Assembly: GCA_016786495.1 (NCBI GenBank)
Contig: JAEUUJ010000045.1
Coordinates: 1-59,728, forward strand
DNA from: Cyclobacteriaceae bacterium
GTDB lineage: Bacteria > Bacteroidota > Bacteroidia > Cytophagales > Cyclobacteriaceae
Length of the DNA stretch: 59,728 bases
Direction of reading: 5' to 3'
In this document: one piece after another, positions 32,352-42,297 of the stretch
Position numbering within the stretch: the first letter of the stretch is position 1
How the letters are laid out: each line of letters begins with the position of its first letter
Notes under the pieces: model-generated
The model's input: the letters and a program-made list of their open reading frames with translations, nothing else
Databases searched by the model: none
Told to the model about the DNA's origin: nothing
Made by a program: the position numbers and the translations under genes

Positions 32352-35261
32352 CTAAAAACCCAAAATAAACTCCTGTAGGTTTAGCTTCCGTTCAAGTTTT
32401 AACTTTTTGCGCAGCCGGTAGCGGCTAATCTCCACTCCCCTGACGGAGATATTCAACAGGTTCGCTATCTCTTTGGTAGACAGGTTCATGCGCAGGTATG
32501 CGCTTAGCTTCATGTCTTGCGGGCTTAGTGTTGGATACGCGGCCCTGAACCGTCTGGAGAAATCGCCATGAACATTATCGAAGTGTTGTTGAAAATGCTC
32601 CCAATCATGATCGGACGACAAGTTTCCTTCAATGTCCTGAACAATCTGCGTGAGTTCTTTCGATACTTCCTGGGAGCTCTTCTTTGAAATGCTTTTCAGG
32701 TGATCTTTTACTCCGGCAATAAATTCGTTTTTATTCAAAATGAGAACGGTTGAGGTTCCCAACTCTTTGTTCATGTGCATCAGCTCGGCTTCGAGCTTTT
32801 CGTTTTTCAACCGCGTAATTTCCTCCTGCGTTTTCTGCGCCAGCAATTCCATTTCATTGTCTCTTCGGATCAACTCCTTCTGCTGCTGGATATTCATCAA
32901 CCGCTTTTCATGTTTGTGTTTCCGGTCGAGCAAGCCGAATCCCGTATACAATAATCCGATCACCGTAATGGCGTAAATCAGGTACGCCCAAACCGTCCGG
33001 TACCAGGGAGGCGATATCACAAACTGATAGGTAATTTCCTTACTGATTTCACCATACACATTCCGGGAGCGCACGTGAAATGTATATTGCCCTTCGCGCA
33101 GGTTTGTATACTCTTTTTGTGTTTGGGTGGTCCACTCCGACCAGGTTTTCTCGAACTTCTCGAGATAATACTGGTGCATAACTTCGCCATTGCCCTCGAA
33201 AGACGTGGCAGCAAACGTAAAGTTGACCGAATTGGCTTTGTACGGAAGTGAAACAATATCGCTGTTGGCCTGACGCTCGATTATTTGATTCTCATCGACA
33301 TGGTTTCCATAAAACAACAGCGAATCGCCCGCGGTGGTGGTGGAGAACCTGCGGATGTGCGTTTTAAATCTCGACTCCGCGGTAAGCCGGGTGTTGGGAT
33401 TATAATGCACGAAACCCTCCTTTGCCCCAAACATCACTTCGTTGTTCTCGAGCACAGTCATGTTTTCAAGATCGTCATTCAGAAATCCGCGAATCTTATT
33501 GAAGATGTTCGTCTCAACGGAGTAGTTTCCGATGGTGTTCTTTCTCAATACACCAATCTCATTCCGTCCGGTAAAATACACGTTGCCAAACGCATCCTCA
33601 CTCAAATGCCAGAGCTGCGCATTCTCACCCAATAATCCGGTGAAAAAAGGCTCACGAACAAACCGGTCTGCTTTTTTATCGTACCGGAAGATTCCGTTCT
33701 CGGAGGTAAACACCAGTTCATTACGAATGTTAAACACGTTGATCAGCACGTTTGAAGGAAATCCTTTATCGGCACCGTAGAAATCGATCGTGCGAATCCG
33801 GGTTATGGAGTCATTAAACGTGATCTTGTAAACTCCTTTGTAACCATGGGTGATCCACAACACGCCATCACGATCCTGTTCCATCACCCGTGACGACTCA
33901 CGAAAGCCTTCGAAGTGTTTACCGGCTGTCCAATGGCCGCCTCCGTTTTTCTGCAGCACCTGAAGTCCATTGTATGATCCTTCCACCAGCATGTTCGACT
34001 TTTGCCGGATCGGCAGAAAAATCCACCCACCGGGTTCGGATGAGATGAGTGTACTCTTATCGCCTTCTATTCTGAACGCACCGTTGTGATGCCCCATCAT
34101 CAAATCATTGCCATAACGGCCAACGTGATACACCTGGCCCCTGCTGTTCTCAACCAATTTGAATGTGCTGCTTCGGTTCGACAGATCCTTGACATAAAGA
34201 CCGGTGTTCGTGCCGAGGTAGAGCTTATGATCATCGAGGTAGGCGCAATAGCCGGTTCCGGGTAATCCCATCTGCTCGTTGATGAACGTAAAGGGTGAAC
34301 CGAGTTCTACATAGGCCAAACCATTGTTTTGTCCAACCCAAAGATTCTGAAGATCATCTTCAAACACACTTAGCACGGTGCGGTTCTGTAATCCTTTACC
34401 GGCTGTGAGTTGTACCAGGATATCGCCTTCGTCATTAACGATCAGGAGTCCGTGGTTCTGAGTACCCACGGCAAAATTGCCGTTCTTTAGCCGGACCATG
34501 ACGTTCACAATCGCTTCTTTGAAATACGCTTGTAATTCCGGGCGCCAGGGTTTGATATCACCCTTGTTGAACTCAAACACGCCCTGTTGGAAGGTGCTGA
34601 TGATCATCCTGTTGGCAGAATACGGAAGGATTGAGGAGATGCCTTTGTTCTTAAAGAACTCACTGCCTTCCAGGGGCGAAAGGTTATCGCCATTCAACTG
34701 CGTAATGCCCCGCTCCCGCTCGTCTACATACAGCTCACGATTCACAAAAAATGAGAGTTCGAGCGCATGGGCGGGTTTAACCACGCTAAACTTTCCCTGA
34801 TCGTAGATAAATATGTTTGAGAACGTACAAAAGAAGACGCGCCCGTCATCAAGAAACACGTTCCAGGTTTCGTCAAAGTTCCGGTATTGGTTCGGCAGAC
34901 TGTCGGCTAACGATGTGTATTGCAGTTGCCCCAGCGCATCGGGGAAAAAGTATCCAAAGTCGCCCTGGCAGCCAACAAACACCTTCCCGGCTTCGTCAAC
35001 CGCCACGCTCCGCATTTTAGATCCGTTTTTTACCCGGTAGATCTGCCAGCGGCTTCCGTCAAATTCGAGCAGGCCGAAGTTGTTGGCGATGTAGATGAAC
35101 CCACGCGCGTCCTGAACGATGTCCCAGTTCTGAATCCCTGCGCCATAGTCCTGGGTGGAGAAGTTACGGACAAAGGGAACCCCCGCCAGGGTCGACTGTG
35201 CAGTGGATTTCCAGGGAAACCAGAGTACGAGTAGCAAAAACGCAATCCGGGCGGGTCTCAT
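32352..35261 (-). CDS. Transmembrane one-component regulator: propeller, Y_Y_Y, LuxR HTH
   Basis: The protein has 969 residues with a signal peptide (MRPARIAFLLLVLWFPWKSTAQ). Two-component-regulator propeller repeats fill about residues 30-660 (NWDIVQDARGFIYIANNFGL, VFEDDLQNLWVGQNNGLAYVE). A Y_Y_Y domain (about 670-745) with YTNLREGQYTFHVRSRN is followed by a TM helix near 754-775, a coiled coil and a C-terminal LuxR-type helix-turn-helix (LSPQDMKLSAYLRMNLSTKE, then IANLLNISVRGVEISRYRLR). There is no kinase or receiver: the sensor is fused straight to DNA-binding. It diverges from susC over 243 bp and is the obvious regulator of the glucan locus. Confidence 0.9.
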   Translation of the reverse strand: MRPARIAFLLLVLWFPWKSTAQSTLAGVPFVRNFSTQDYGAGIQNWDIVQDARGFIYIANNFGLLEFDGSRWQIYRVKNGSKMRSVAVDEAGKVFVGCQGDFGYFFPDALGQLQYTSLADSLPNQYRNFDETWNVFLDDGRVFFCTFSNIFIYDQGKFSVVKPAHALELSFFVNRELYVDERERGITQLNGDNLSPLEGSEFFKNKGISSILPYSANRMIISTFQQGVFEFNKGDIKPWRPELQAYFKEAIVNVMVRLKNGNFAVGTQNHGLLIVNDEGDILVQLTAGKGLQNRTVLSVFEDDLQNLWVGQNNGLAYVELGSPFTFINEQMGLPGTGYCAYLDDHKLYLGTNTGLYVKDLSNRSSTFKLVENSRGQVYHVGRYGNDLMMGHHNGAFRIEGDKSTLISSEPGGWIFLPIRQKSNMLVEGSYNGLQVLQKNGGGHWTAGKHFEGFRESSRVMEQDRDGVLWITHGYKGVYKITFNDSITRIRTIDFYGADKGFPSNVLINVFNIRNELVFTSENGIFRYDKKADRFVREPFFTGLLGENAQLWHLSEDAFGNVYFTGRNEIGVLRKNTIGNYSVETNIFNKIRGFLNDDLENMTVLENNEVMFGAKEGFVHYNPNTRLTAESRFKTHIRRFSTTTAGDSLLFYGNHVDENQIIERQANSDIVSLPYKANSVNFTFAATSFEGNGEVMHQYYLEKFEKTWSEWTTQTQKEYTNLREGQYTFHVRSRNVYGEISKEITYQFVISPPWYRTVWAYLIYAITVIGLLYTGFGLLDRKHKHEKRLMNIQQQKELIRRDNEMELLAQKTQEEITRLKNEKLEAELMHMNKELGTSTVLILNKNEFIAGVKDHLKSISKKSSQEVSKELTQIVQDIEGNLSSDHDWEHFQQHFDNVHGDFSRRFRAAYPTLSPQDMKLSAYLRMNLSTKEIANLLNISVRGVEISRYRLRKKLKLERKLNLQEFILGF

Positions 35262-35324
35262 GTGAGTTATACTTTGTCGAATGTAGTATTTAGTCAGACA
35301 TCCTAAAACCTAAAAACGTTTAAA

Positions 35325-35373
35325 ATACATCAAAAATAGACATTTGTAACAACCTGATGTATTTTTGATGTAT
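35325..35373. promoter_or_regulatory. 14-bp inverted repeat in the regulator/susC intergenic region
   Basis: ATACATCAAAAATA (35325-35338) and TATTTTTGATGTAT (35360-35373) are perfect inverted copies 21 bp apart. The right arm also contains two direct TGATGTATT copies 11 bp apart (35355-35363, 35366-35374). This is a strong candidate operator for the divergent LuxR-type regulator. Confidence 0.6.
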
Positions 35374-35443
35374 TCGGGATCGTCTTTTGAAGTAGCAATG
35401 ATGCATCTTTTTACTTGCATTCCGGGTAACTGTTTGGAAAATT

Positions 35444-35457
35444 TGTAAACGTTTGCA
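35444..35457. promoter_or_regulatory. LacI-family-like operator before susC
   Basis: TGTAAACGTTTGCA is a 14-bp palindrome with one mismatch, close to the TGNAAACGTTTNCA pattern of LacI/GalR regulators. It ends 47 bp before the susC ATG. No LacI-family gene is in the window. Confidence 0.4.
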
Positions 35458-35504
35458 TAACCCCCGTTCTGCAAACTATTGCAAAACCTTAACCCAATCC
35501 TCGA

Positions 35505-38500
35505 ATGAGAAAATTTTACTCCCTGGTTCTGCTTCTGTTGTTGGGAACCGCAGCGTTTGCCCAGACAACGGTAACAGGAAGAGTCACCGATAGTAAAGGT
35601 GACGGACTACCCGGTGCAAGTGTTTCCGTTAAAGGAACAACCACCGGAGTTATCACAGACGCTGATGGTAAGTACACTACTTCAGCACCGTCAGACGCTA
35701 CTCTAGTGTTCAGTTTTATTGGATTCAAAACTGTTGAAAAGAGTGTCGAAAATCGTACAGCAATTAATGTGACACTGGAAGAAGACCTCACCGCCTTGGA
35801 TGAGGTGGTCGTTCTTGGATACGGTGTTCAGAAAAAAAGCGTGGCTACCGCCTCAATTTCCAAAGTGGATGCGAAGAAACTTCAGGGTTTCGGAAATCAA
35901 CGGGTTGATCAAATCCTTCAGGGTCAGGTAGCAGGCGTTATCTTCAAAAGCCCTTCCGGCCAACCTGGTTCAGCATCAAACATCCTGATTCGCGGTGTTG
36001 GTACGAATGGAAACAATAATCCACTGATCATCATTGACGGAGTAAATGCCAACGACGGTGCACTTGCAGCGCTGAATCCAAATGACATTGAATCAATTCA
36101 GGTTCTTAAAGATGGTGCCTCAACAGCAATTTATGGCGCAAGAGCTGCAAATGGGGTAATTATGGTTACCACAAAAAAGGCAGCCGCCGGTGAAGCTTCT
36201 TTCAATTACAGTTTCTATTACGGTTTTCAACAGCCCTGGAAAACCCCAAGCGTTCTGAACTCAAAACAGTACGTGGACATCATTAATGAAAAATATGCCA
36301 ACGATGGCTTAGCCCTGCCTTCAGGATTTCCCTCTACGTTAGCCCCGGGGTCACCTAACTCGCGCTGGATGAATAAGATTTTTGAAACAGCACCGACTCA
36401 AACACATAACCTTTCCATTCTTAAAGGGACTGAGACCGGAAATGTAGCTGCGTCACTCTCCTATTTCTCTCAGGATGGTGTAATTGCGCCAAAAAAATCA
36501 AACGCAAGACGCTTAACCGGTCGGTTTAGCGTTGAACAAAAGATAAACAAGTTCCTCACCTTTGGACAGCAAATAAATTACGCTCATGCCACAAACGAAC
36601 GAATCGGAGAAAATAATACCTTCGGATCACCCATTAGCGAAGCACTGGTCTATGATCCGTTAACTCCTTACTACGATCCGAACGGAACATTTGGTTTTGC
36701 CCAGTCGCCATACGTTCAGAAAGAGTACATTAACCCGTTAAGTCAGATTTTCGTCACCAATAACATAAGCCGTCAAGACTATGTTATCGGTCATACCTAT
36801 CTCGGAGTAACTCCGATTCAAGGATTAACACTTAAGACTGATCTGGGTATCGATTACAATTATTATACAGGCAAAGGATTTACTCCTAACTACACGTTCC
36901 GCGACACCAATGGAGGGACGCTACCTGTTACCAATCCTATCAACGGAATCTACGAGTACTCCTCCAAAGTTTTTTTCTGGCAATGGGAGAATTTTGCGAC
37001 TTATTCAAAAGACCTCGGCAAACATCATGGTGAGGTGACCGTTGGAACAACGTTGCGCGAGAGGTCGCAGGGAGAGTTTAGCGCATCATCACAGGGAATT
37101 CGAGAAGAAGTGCAGTTTGATCCAAATTACTGGTACATCAACAACACTCCTGATTCACTGAAAAGAAGCTCAAGCAGAGCAGATGAAAAAGAGGTATTGG
37201 TTAGCGCATTTACACGGTTAATGTACAATTTTGATGAGAAGTATCTGTTTGCATTTACCATTCGCAGAGACGGAAGCTCAAAGTTTGGAGTAAACAACAG
37301 GTACGGAATTTTCCCGTCAGTTTCGGCTGGATGGGTCGTTTCAAAGGAGGCGTTCTGGAATTTTGAACCAATCAGTTTTCTAAAATTACGAACCAGCTAC
37401 GGTGTTAATGGAAATGACCGTATCGGAAACATGCAATTTGTTTCCCTGGTTGAAAAACTTGGAATCTATCCTTTTGGAAAACCCTTCAGTCAGACAATAT
37501 ATGATGCATACGCCAATCGTGCGTTGGACAACCCTAATTTAAAATGGGAAGAGAGCAAGCAGTTCGATGTGGGTCTTGAAATGTACCTGCTTGACGACCG
37601 GATAACGCTTGAGGTAGATTATTACAACAAAAAAACCTCTGGTCTGCTGATGCCCATGACAGTTCCAATCATTGTTGGAAACAACCCACCAATAGGAAAT
37701 GTTGGTGAAGTAGTTAACAGCGGAATTGAAATTGAAGCGAATTACCGACAGAATTTTGGTGGCGTTGGATTTTCTGCTGGTTTGAATGTAACGACTCTCA
37801 AGAATGAAGTTACCAAGGTAACAGAAGGAGGATACGTTTCGGGTTACTTCTGGCCGGTTAGAAACTCAGAGATTACACGCATGCAAGTTGGCGAGCCGAT
37901 CGGATATTTCAGAGGCTATAAAGCAGCCGGAGTTTTTCGCAGTCAAAATGAAATCTTGGGTTACATCAATTCAAGCGGCAACAAACTTCAGCCCAATGCA
38001 AAGCCTGGTGACTTAAAGTTTGTTGACGTTAATAAAGACGGTAAAATTGATGACGGCGATATAACCAATATTGGAAAGCCGTGGGCTGACGTTATGATTG
38101 GCGTAAACGTAAGTGCAAACTATAAAGGATTTGATGTCAAAATGCTTTTCGCTGCCAGCATTGGTAACGACATCTATCGTTCGTATGAACGTCAAGATGT
38201 TCCTCTGAACAATTATACGACAGAATGGCTTGATCGGTGGTCAGAATCAAACCCGAACGGAAGCTATCCGCGAGTTACAGGTTCAGATCCCAACGGTAAC
38301 TCAAGAGCATCATCTTTCTTCGTAGAAAACGGGTCTTATTTAAGACTGAAGAACTTGCAGATCGGCTATACACTTCCAGGAAAAATTCTGGACAAATTGG
38401 CGATGAGAAACCTGAGAGTGTATGCATCATTTGACAATCTACTGACGATCACCGGATATTCCGGATTTGATCCGGAAATCGGTACGGATGGATGGATTCT

Positions 38501-38573
38501 TGACACGGCCATCGACAAAGGGTATTACCCGCAACTCAAAACAATGGGATTCGGTTTAAACGTAAGCTTTTAA
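35505..38573 (+). CDS. SusC/RagA-family TonB-dependent outer-membrane transporter
   Basis: The protein has 1022 residues. A signal peptide ends at FAQ, followed by a carboxypeptidase-regulatory-like beta-sandwich (TTVTGRVTDSKGDGLPGASV, about 22-95). The TonB box region (LDEVVVLGYGVQKK), the plug (RVDQILQGQVAGV, IRGVGTNGNNNPLIIIDGV, GASTAIYGARAANGVIMVTT) and a 22-strand barrel follow. The protein ends in Phe, as expected for an outer-membrane barrel. It should import beta-glucan oligosaccharides with its SusD partner, judged by the downstream GH16 genes. susD starts 4 bp after its stop. Confidence 0.95.
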   Translation: MRKFYSLVLLLLLGTAAFAQTTVTGRVTDSKGDGLPGASVSVKGTTTGVITDADGKYTTSAPSDATLVFSFIGFKTVEKSVENRTAINVTLEEDLTALDEVVVLGYGVQKKSVATASISKVDAKKLQGFGNQRVDQILQGQVAGVIFKSPSGQPGSASNILIRGVGTNGNNNPLIIIDGVNANDGALAALNPNDIESIQVLKDGASTAIYGARAANGVIMVTTKKAAAGEASFNYSFYYGFQQPWKTPSVLNSKQYVDIINEKYANDGLALPSGFPSTLAPGSPNSRWMNKIFETAPTQTHNLSILKGTETGNVAASLSYFSQDGVIAPKKSNARRLTGRFSVEQKINKFLTFGQQINYAHATNERIGENNTFGSPISEALVYDPLTPYYDPNGTFGFAQSPYVQKEYINPLSQIFVTNNISRQDYVIGHTYLGVTPIQGLTLKTDLGIDYNYYTGKGFTPNYTFRDTNGGTLPVTNPINGIYEYSSKVFFWQWENFATYSKDLGKHHGEVTVGTTLRERSQGEFSASSQGIREEVQFDPNYWYINNTPDSLKRSSSRADEKEVLVSAFTRLMYNFDEKYLFAFTIRRDGSSKFGVNNRYGIFPSVSAGWVVSKEAFWNFEPISFLKLRTSYGVNGNDRIGNMQFVSLVEKLGIYPFGKPFSQTIYDAYANRALDNPNLKWEESKQFDVGLEMYLLDDRITLEVDYYNKKTSGLLMPMTVPIIVGNNPPIGNVGEVVNSGIEIEANYRQNFGGVGFSAGLNVTTLKNEVTKVTEGGYVSGYFWPVRNSEITRMQVGEPIGYFRGYKAAGVFRSQNEILGYINSSGNKLQPNAKPGDLKFVDVNKDGKIDDGDITNIGKPWADVMIGVNVSANYKGFDVKMLFAASIGNDIYRSYERQDVPLNNYTTEWLDRWSESNPNGSYPRVTGSDPNGNSRASSFFVENGSYLRLKNLQIGYTLPGKILDKLAMRNLRVYASFDNLLTITGYSGFDPEIGTDGWILDTAIDKGYYPQLKTMGFGLNVSF

Positions 38574-38577
38574 GACT

Positions 38578-40179
38578 ATGAAGCGCTATAGAAATATTCT
38601 CAACACTACCTTATTGGCTCTTGCATTGACTACGATATCGTGTGATTCGATGCTTGAAGTAGAGCCACAGGACAAATATTTGTCGAACAGTTATATGATT
38701 TCTGAAGAACAGGTCTTCAGTGTCTTAATCGCGGCTTACGATCCGTTACAGTGGTCATACGTTGACGGCCGCTGGGTTTCTGTTGTCATGCTCGGTGAAA
38801 TTTGGAGTGACAACGCCAATGCTGGTGGAGACCAGACAAATGGAGACCAGCCTGGCTGGCAAGAAATTGACGATCTAAAGGTTGCTACCACATCACCCGA
38901 TGTTCAGGCTTTGTGGAAAAAGTATTACTTCGGCATTAATAAGGCCAACCAAGTGTTGAATAACGCCAAAATTACCTCGCCAGTTGTAGAACAATATCAG
39001 GCCGAGGCGAAATTTTTACGCGCCTTCTATCACTTTGAGCTCTTCAGAACTTTTGGACCGATTCCGGTTATTACCTCCGAACCAGCACCGGATGACCGGA
39101 GCTTTACGCGGAAAACCATGACAGAAGTATTCAGCCAGATTACGACCGACCTTGAAGAAGCAATTCCATTGCTTCCTGTTGCATATTCCGAAGCATTTGC
39201 GGGGAGAATAACCAAGGGAGCTGCACAAGCACTACTTGGAAAGGCATACCTATATTGGGCTGACCTCAATGACGATGATACAGAGTTGTTTGACAAAGCA
39301 GCAGCCAGTTTGCTTGATGTTATTGAATCGGGGCAATACGAATTGCTGGACGATTACTCAGAACTTTATGCGTTTGGCGCTGCTAATTCCTCTGAATCAG
39401 TGTTTGAAATACAGTACACCAATGAGATTCCAGCGGGTTGGAGTGATCCTTTTTTCATTATCAATGGCAATATGATTGTGCAGCTTTGCGGAATACGAGG
39501 GTTGTGTACGAACCATCCGCTATATAACGAGGGCTGGGGTTTCATGCTACCAACCGATGATTTATATGATTCATTTTTGCCCGATGATTTAATCAGAAGA
39601 GATGCTTCTATCATATCGCAGACGCAATTGGCATTGAGTGGGTGTGCGGTAAGTGCTTCCGTACAAAATCCAATCGACTTCGAAGGCTATTGGCAAAAGA
39701 AATATGCCAACTATAAGGGCTATTCACCTCCGCATGGCGGAGAACCCAATATACTTAAAGATCCCAATCAACCCTATATTCGGTATGCAGACGTATTACT
39801 CATGTATGCCGAAGCGCTCGTGCGGGGCACAGGTTCTACCACTGAAGCCCAAACGTATATCAACATGGTTCGCGAACGTGCAGCCGGCCCTGGCGATAAT
39901 ACCGGGAGCTTTAGAACCGCCGCGCAGTTGATGACGGATGAAGGGTGGACACTTTTGGAGGTTATCTGGTATGAAAGAAGAGCTGAATTGGCAGGCGAAG
40001 GCGACCGCTGGTTTGACCTGGTAAGATCCGGCAGAGCAACATCTGATTTATTTGATGCCTCTAATCCACGGAATGCGAATTTTGATGACAACGACCGGTT
40101 CCTTCCGATTCCACAACGTGATATAGATGTAATGAGTGGGAATCTGACTGCATACCCAGACCCATCCCTTTTTCAGTAA
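38578..40179 (+). CDS. SusD/RagB-family glycan-binding lipoprotein
   Basis: The protein has 533 residues. A lipobox (LTTISC) follows the signal, and the mature start is the typical LEVEPQDKYLSNS. TPR-like helices of the SusD fold recur (AEAKFLRAFYHFELFRTFG, AAQALLGKAYLYWADLND). Near the end, PYIRYADVLLMYAEALVRG and WYERRAELAGEGDRWFDLVR are the strongest family signatures. It is the surface lid and glycan-binding partner of SusC, in the same transcript. A 13-bp hairpin lies between it and the next gene. Confidence 0.95.
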   Translation: MKRYRNILNTTLLALALTTISCDSMLEVEPQDKYLSNSYMISEEQVFSVLIAAYDPLQWSYVDGRWVSVVMLGEIWSDNANAGGDQTNGDQPGWQEIDDLKVATTSPDVQALWKKYYFGINKANQVLNNAKITSPVVEQYQAEAKFLRAFYHFELFRTFGPIPVITSEPAPDDRSFTRKTMTEVFSQITTDLEEAIPLLPVAYSEAFAGRITKGAAQALLGKAYLYWADLNDDDTELFDKAAASLLDVIESGQYELLDDYSELYAFGAANSSESVFEIQYTNEIPAGWSDPFFIINGNMIVQLCGIRGLCTNHPLYNEGWGFMLPTDDLYDSFLPDDLIRRDASIISQTQLALSGCAVSASVQNPIDFEGYWQKKYANYKGYSPPHGGEPNILKDPNQPYIRYADVLLMYAEALVRGTGSTTEAQTYINMVRERAAGPGDNTGSFRTAAQLMTDEGWTLLEVIWYERRAELAGEGDRWFDLVRSGRATSDLFDASNPRNANFDDNDRFLPIPQRDIDVMSGNLTAYPDPSLFQ

Positions 40180-40211
40180 AAATGGATGGATCCTATTGCA
40201 TGTAAATACTC

Positions 40212-40242
40212 GAAGGATTCTCAGGTAGACTGAGAATCCTTC
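40212..40242 (+). terminator. Perfect 13-bp hairpin between susD and the GH16 genes
   Basis: GAAGGATTCTCAG and CTGAGAATCCTTC enclose the loop GTAGA. There is no T-run, so it may act as an mRNA-stabilising, processing or attenuating element rather than a full terminator. Confidence 0.55.
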
Positions 40243-40272
40243 ATATCAATTTATTTAACTAACCGGGTGAAG

Positions 40273-42291
40273 ATGATGCGCGCGAAATACTTTCTGACGA
40301 TACTGTTTGCAGTTGTTCTGGTTTCACATGGCTACAGTCAGTGTGAAATACTCGTGTGGAGTGATGAGTTTGAAGGAACCGGCGCACCCAACTCTGCCAA
40401 TTGGTCGTACGACCTGGGTGCAGGCGGCTGGGGAAATAATGAAGTTCAAACCTACACGAACAGTACATCAAACGTTCGCCAGGAAAACGGCAAATTGATT
40501 ATTGACGCACTCAAGTTTGGAAGCAACTGGACTTCCGCACGCATCAAGACGCAGGGAAAGAGAACCTTTACCTACGGCAAAATTGTATTCCGCGCCAAAC
40601 TCCCAACCGGAGTCGGAACATGGCCCGCGCTGTGGATGCTTGGCCAGAACATTTCATCGGTGGGATGGCCTGCCTGTGGTGAGATTGACGTAATGGAACA
40701 CGTGGGTAAAAATCAAAATGTAGTGCAGGCTGCCCTGCACACCCCTTCCAGTTTCGGAAACACGCAGAATAAAGGCGCGGAATCGGTGCCCACCGCCAGC
40801 ACGGAGTTTCACGACTATGCTGTTTCCTGGAATGAACAACGCATTGCCTTCTATGTCGATAACAAGGTCTACTACACCTACAGCCCGTCAACAAAGAATG
40901 CAAGTACCTGGCCCTTTACTGCGCCCCAGTTTCTGATCATGAATATCGCGATGGGTGGAACCTTCGGAGGACCAACGATTGATCCGAACCTCACATCCGC
41001 CCGGATGGAAGTTGAATACGTTCGGGTATATGAGGAAGTAAGCGAGCCACAAATCTCGGGGCCTAAGTTTGTTTACGAGAACCAAAACGGTGTTACGTAC
41101 ACTGCTCCTGACTACGGAGGTGGAATTACTTATAACTGGACTGCACCCGACGGCGCAACAATTATCTCAGGCCAGGGCACGAAGCAGGTTTCCGTGGATT
41201 GGGGCAATGCCGATGGCGAACTGCTGCTCGACATTGACGGAAACACCGGTTGCCCATCAAACTCAACTTCGCTTGATGTTACTACCATCATTGAGCCTAC
41301 GGGTGATAAATACCTCGCGCACAGTTTCAGCACCAGTCAACTTACCGGATGGACAACTAATGGCGGTGCGTCTGTGACGATGCAAAATGTCTCTGACAAA
41401 CTTACCGTAAGCTACAGCTTGTCGGCCTTGCGGTATATTCAGTTGGAACTTCCCCGTGCTGTAGATGTTAACGACTATTCTATCGTAAAACTTCCCGTCA
41501 CGATTCCGGCTTCATCTGCCAGTGTGCCTAATTTAGCCATGATGTTTATGGACGGGGATGGAAATGAAACCACCGCTTCACGGTACGATTTAGACGCCAG
41601 TGAAAAGGATGGAGTGAACCGGTTATTTTCTTACAACTTTGACGGGACATGGGATCAAAACAATCCGGATGTAAATCCTGACTACATAAAATATGTGAGG
41701 ATCTATATGTTCCCGGGAACCGCCTCTTTTTCCCTGGGCGATCTGTATTTCTACAATAACCAAACCGTACCGGCAGCCCCGACCGGCTTAACATCCGAGA
41801 TAAACGGCAGCGAAGTGAAACTCACCTGGAACGACTTGAGCAATGCCACGTCATTTCATATCTACCGCAGTGCAACCGAGGACGGCACGTACACGCGGGT
41901 AGAATCGAACGTAAAAACAAACGAGAACCCGTACATCATACTGCCCACTACTTCCATTAACTACTACAAGGTTACGGGAGTAAACGCAGCGGGTGAATCG
42001 GCACAAAGCACGGCCGTTGAGGCAATTGCCGTTGTAACCGCAACGGAGAATGAACTGGCCGGCGTAACGATATTCCCAAACCCTTCGAAGGGCAAGTTCA
42101 CGATCGCTACTCCGGACCAACGGATTGAACGCGTTGACCTCTACGATCTGCAGGGCAGGTTGATGCATTTCAAAACTGACATCACCGATCAGGCCATTAC
42201 CGTTTCGATTGAGGGCGCGACAAAGGGCACATACTTCCTGAGGTTGCTGAGCAGGAAAAATTCAAAAGTGTACAAGATCCTGGTTGACTAA
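40273..42291 (+). CDS. GH16 endo-beta-glucanase, T9SS-secreted, multidomain
   Basis: From the ATG at 40273 the protein has 672 residues; a GTG six bases upstream is possible. A signal peptide (to GYSQ) precedes a GH16 jelly roll with WSDEFEGTGAPNSANWSYD and the catalytic motif GEIDVMEH (nucleophile Glu137, acid/base Glu142). A PKD/Ig-like domain (about 255-340), a beta-sandwich with possible glycan binding (about 350-495), an FN3 domain (about 500-590) and a type A T9SS sorting domain (about 598-672, VTIFPNPSKGKFTI) follow. The family cleaves beta-1,3 or mixed beta-1,3-1,4-glucans such as laminarin. It would be released or surface-bound outside the cell. Confidence 0.92.
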   Translation: MMRAKYFLTILFAVVLVSHGYSQCEILVWSDEFEGTGAPNSANWSYDLGAGGWGNNEVQTYTNSTSNVRQENGKLIIDALKFGSNWTSARIKTQGKRTFTYGKIVFRAKLPTGVGTWPALWMLGQNISSVGWPACGEIDVMEHVGKNQNVVQAALHTPSSFGNTQNKGAESVPTASTEFHDYAVSWNEQRIAFYVDNKVYYTYSPSTKNASTWPFTAPQFLIMNIAMGGTFGGPTIDPNLTSARMEVEYVRVYEEVSEPQISGPKFVYENQNGVTYTAPDYGGGITYNWTAPDGATIISGQGTKQVSVDWGNADGELLLDIDGNTGCPSNSTSLDVTTIIEPTGDKYLAHSFSTSQLTGWTTNGGASVTMQNVSDKLTVSYSLSALRYIQLELPRAVDVNDYSIVKLPVTIPASSASVPNLAMMFMDGDGNETTASRYDLDASEKDGVNRLFSYNFDGTWDQNNPDVNPDYIKYVRIYMFPGTASFSLGDLYFYNNQTVPAAPTGLTSEINGSEVKLTWNDLSNATSFHIYRSATEDGTYTRVESNVKTNENPYIILPTTSINYYKVTGVNAAGESAQSTAVEAIAVVTATENELAGVTIFPNPSKGKFTIATPDQRIERVDLYDLQGRLMHFKTDITDQAITVSIEGATKGTYFLRLLSRKNSKVYKILVD

Positions 42292-42297
42292 ATTACC

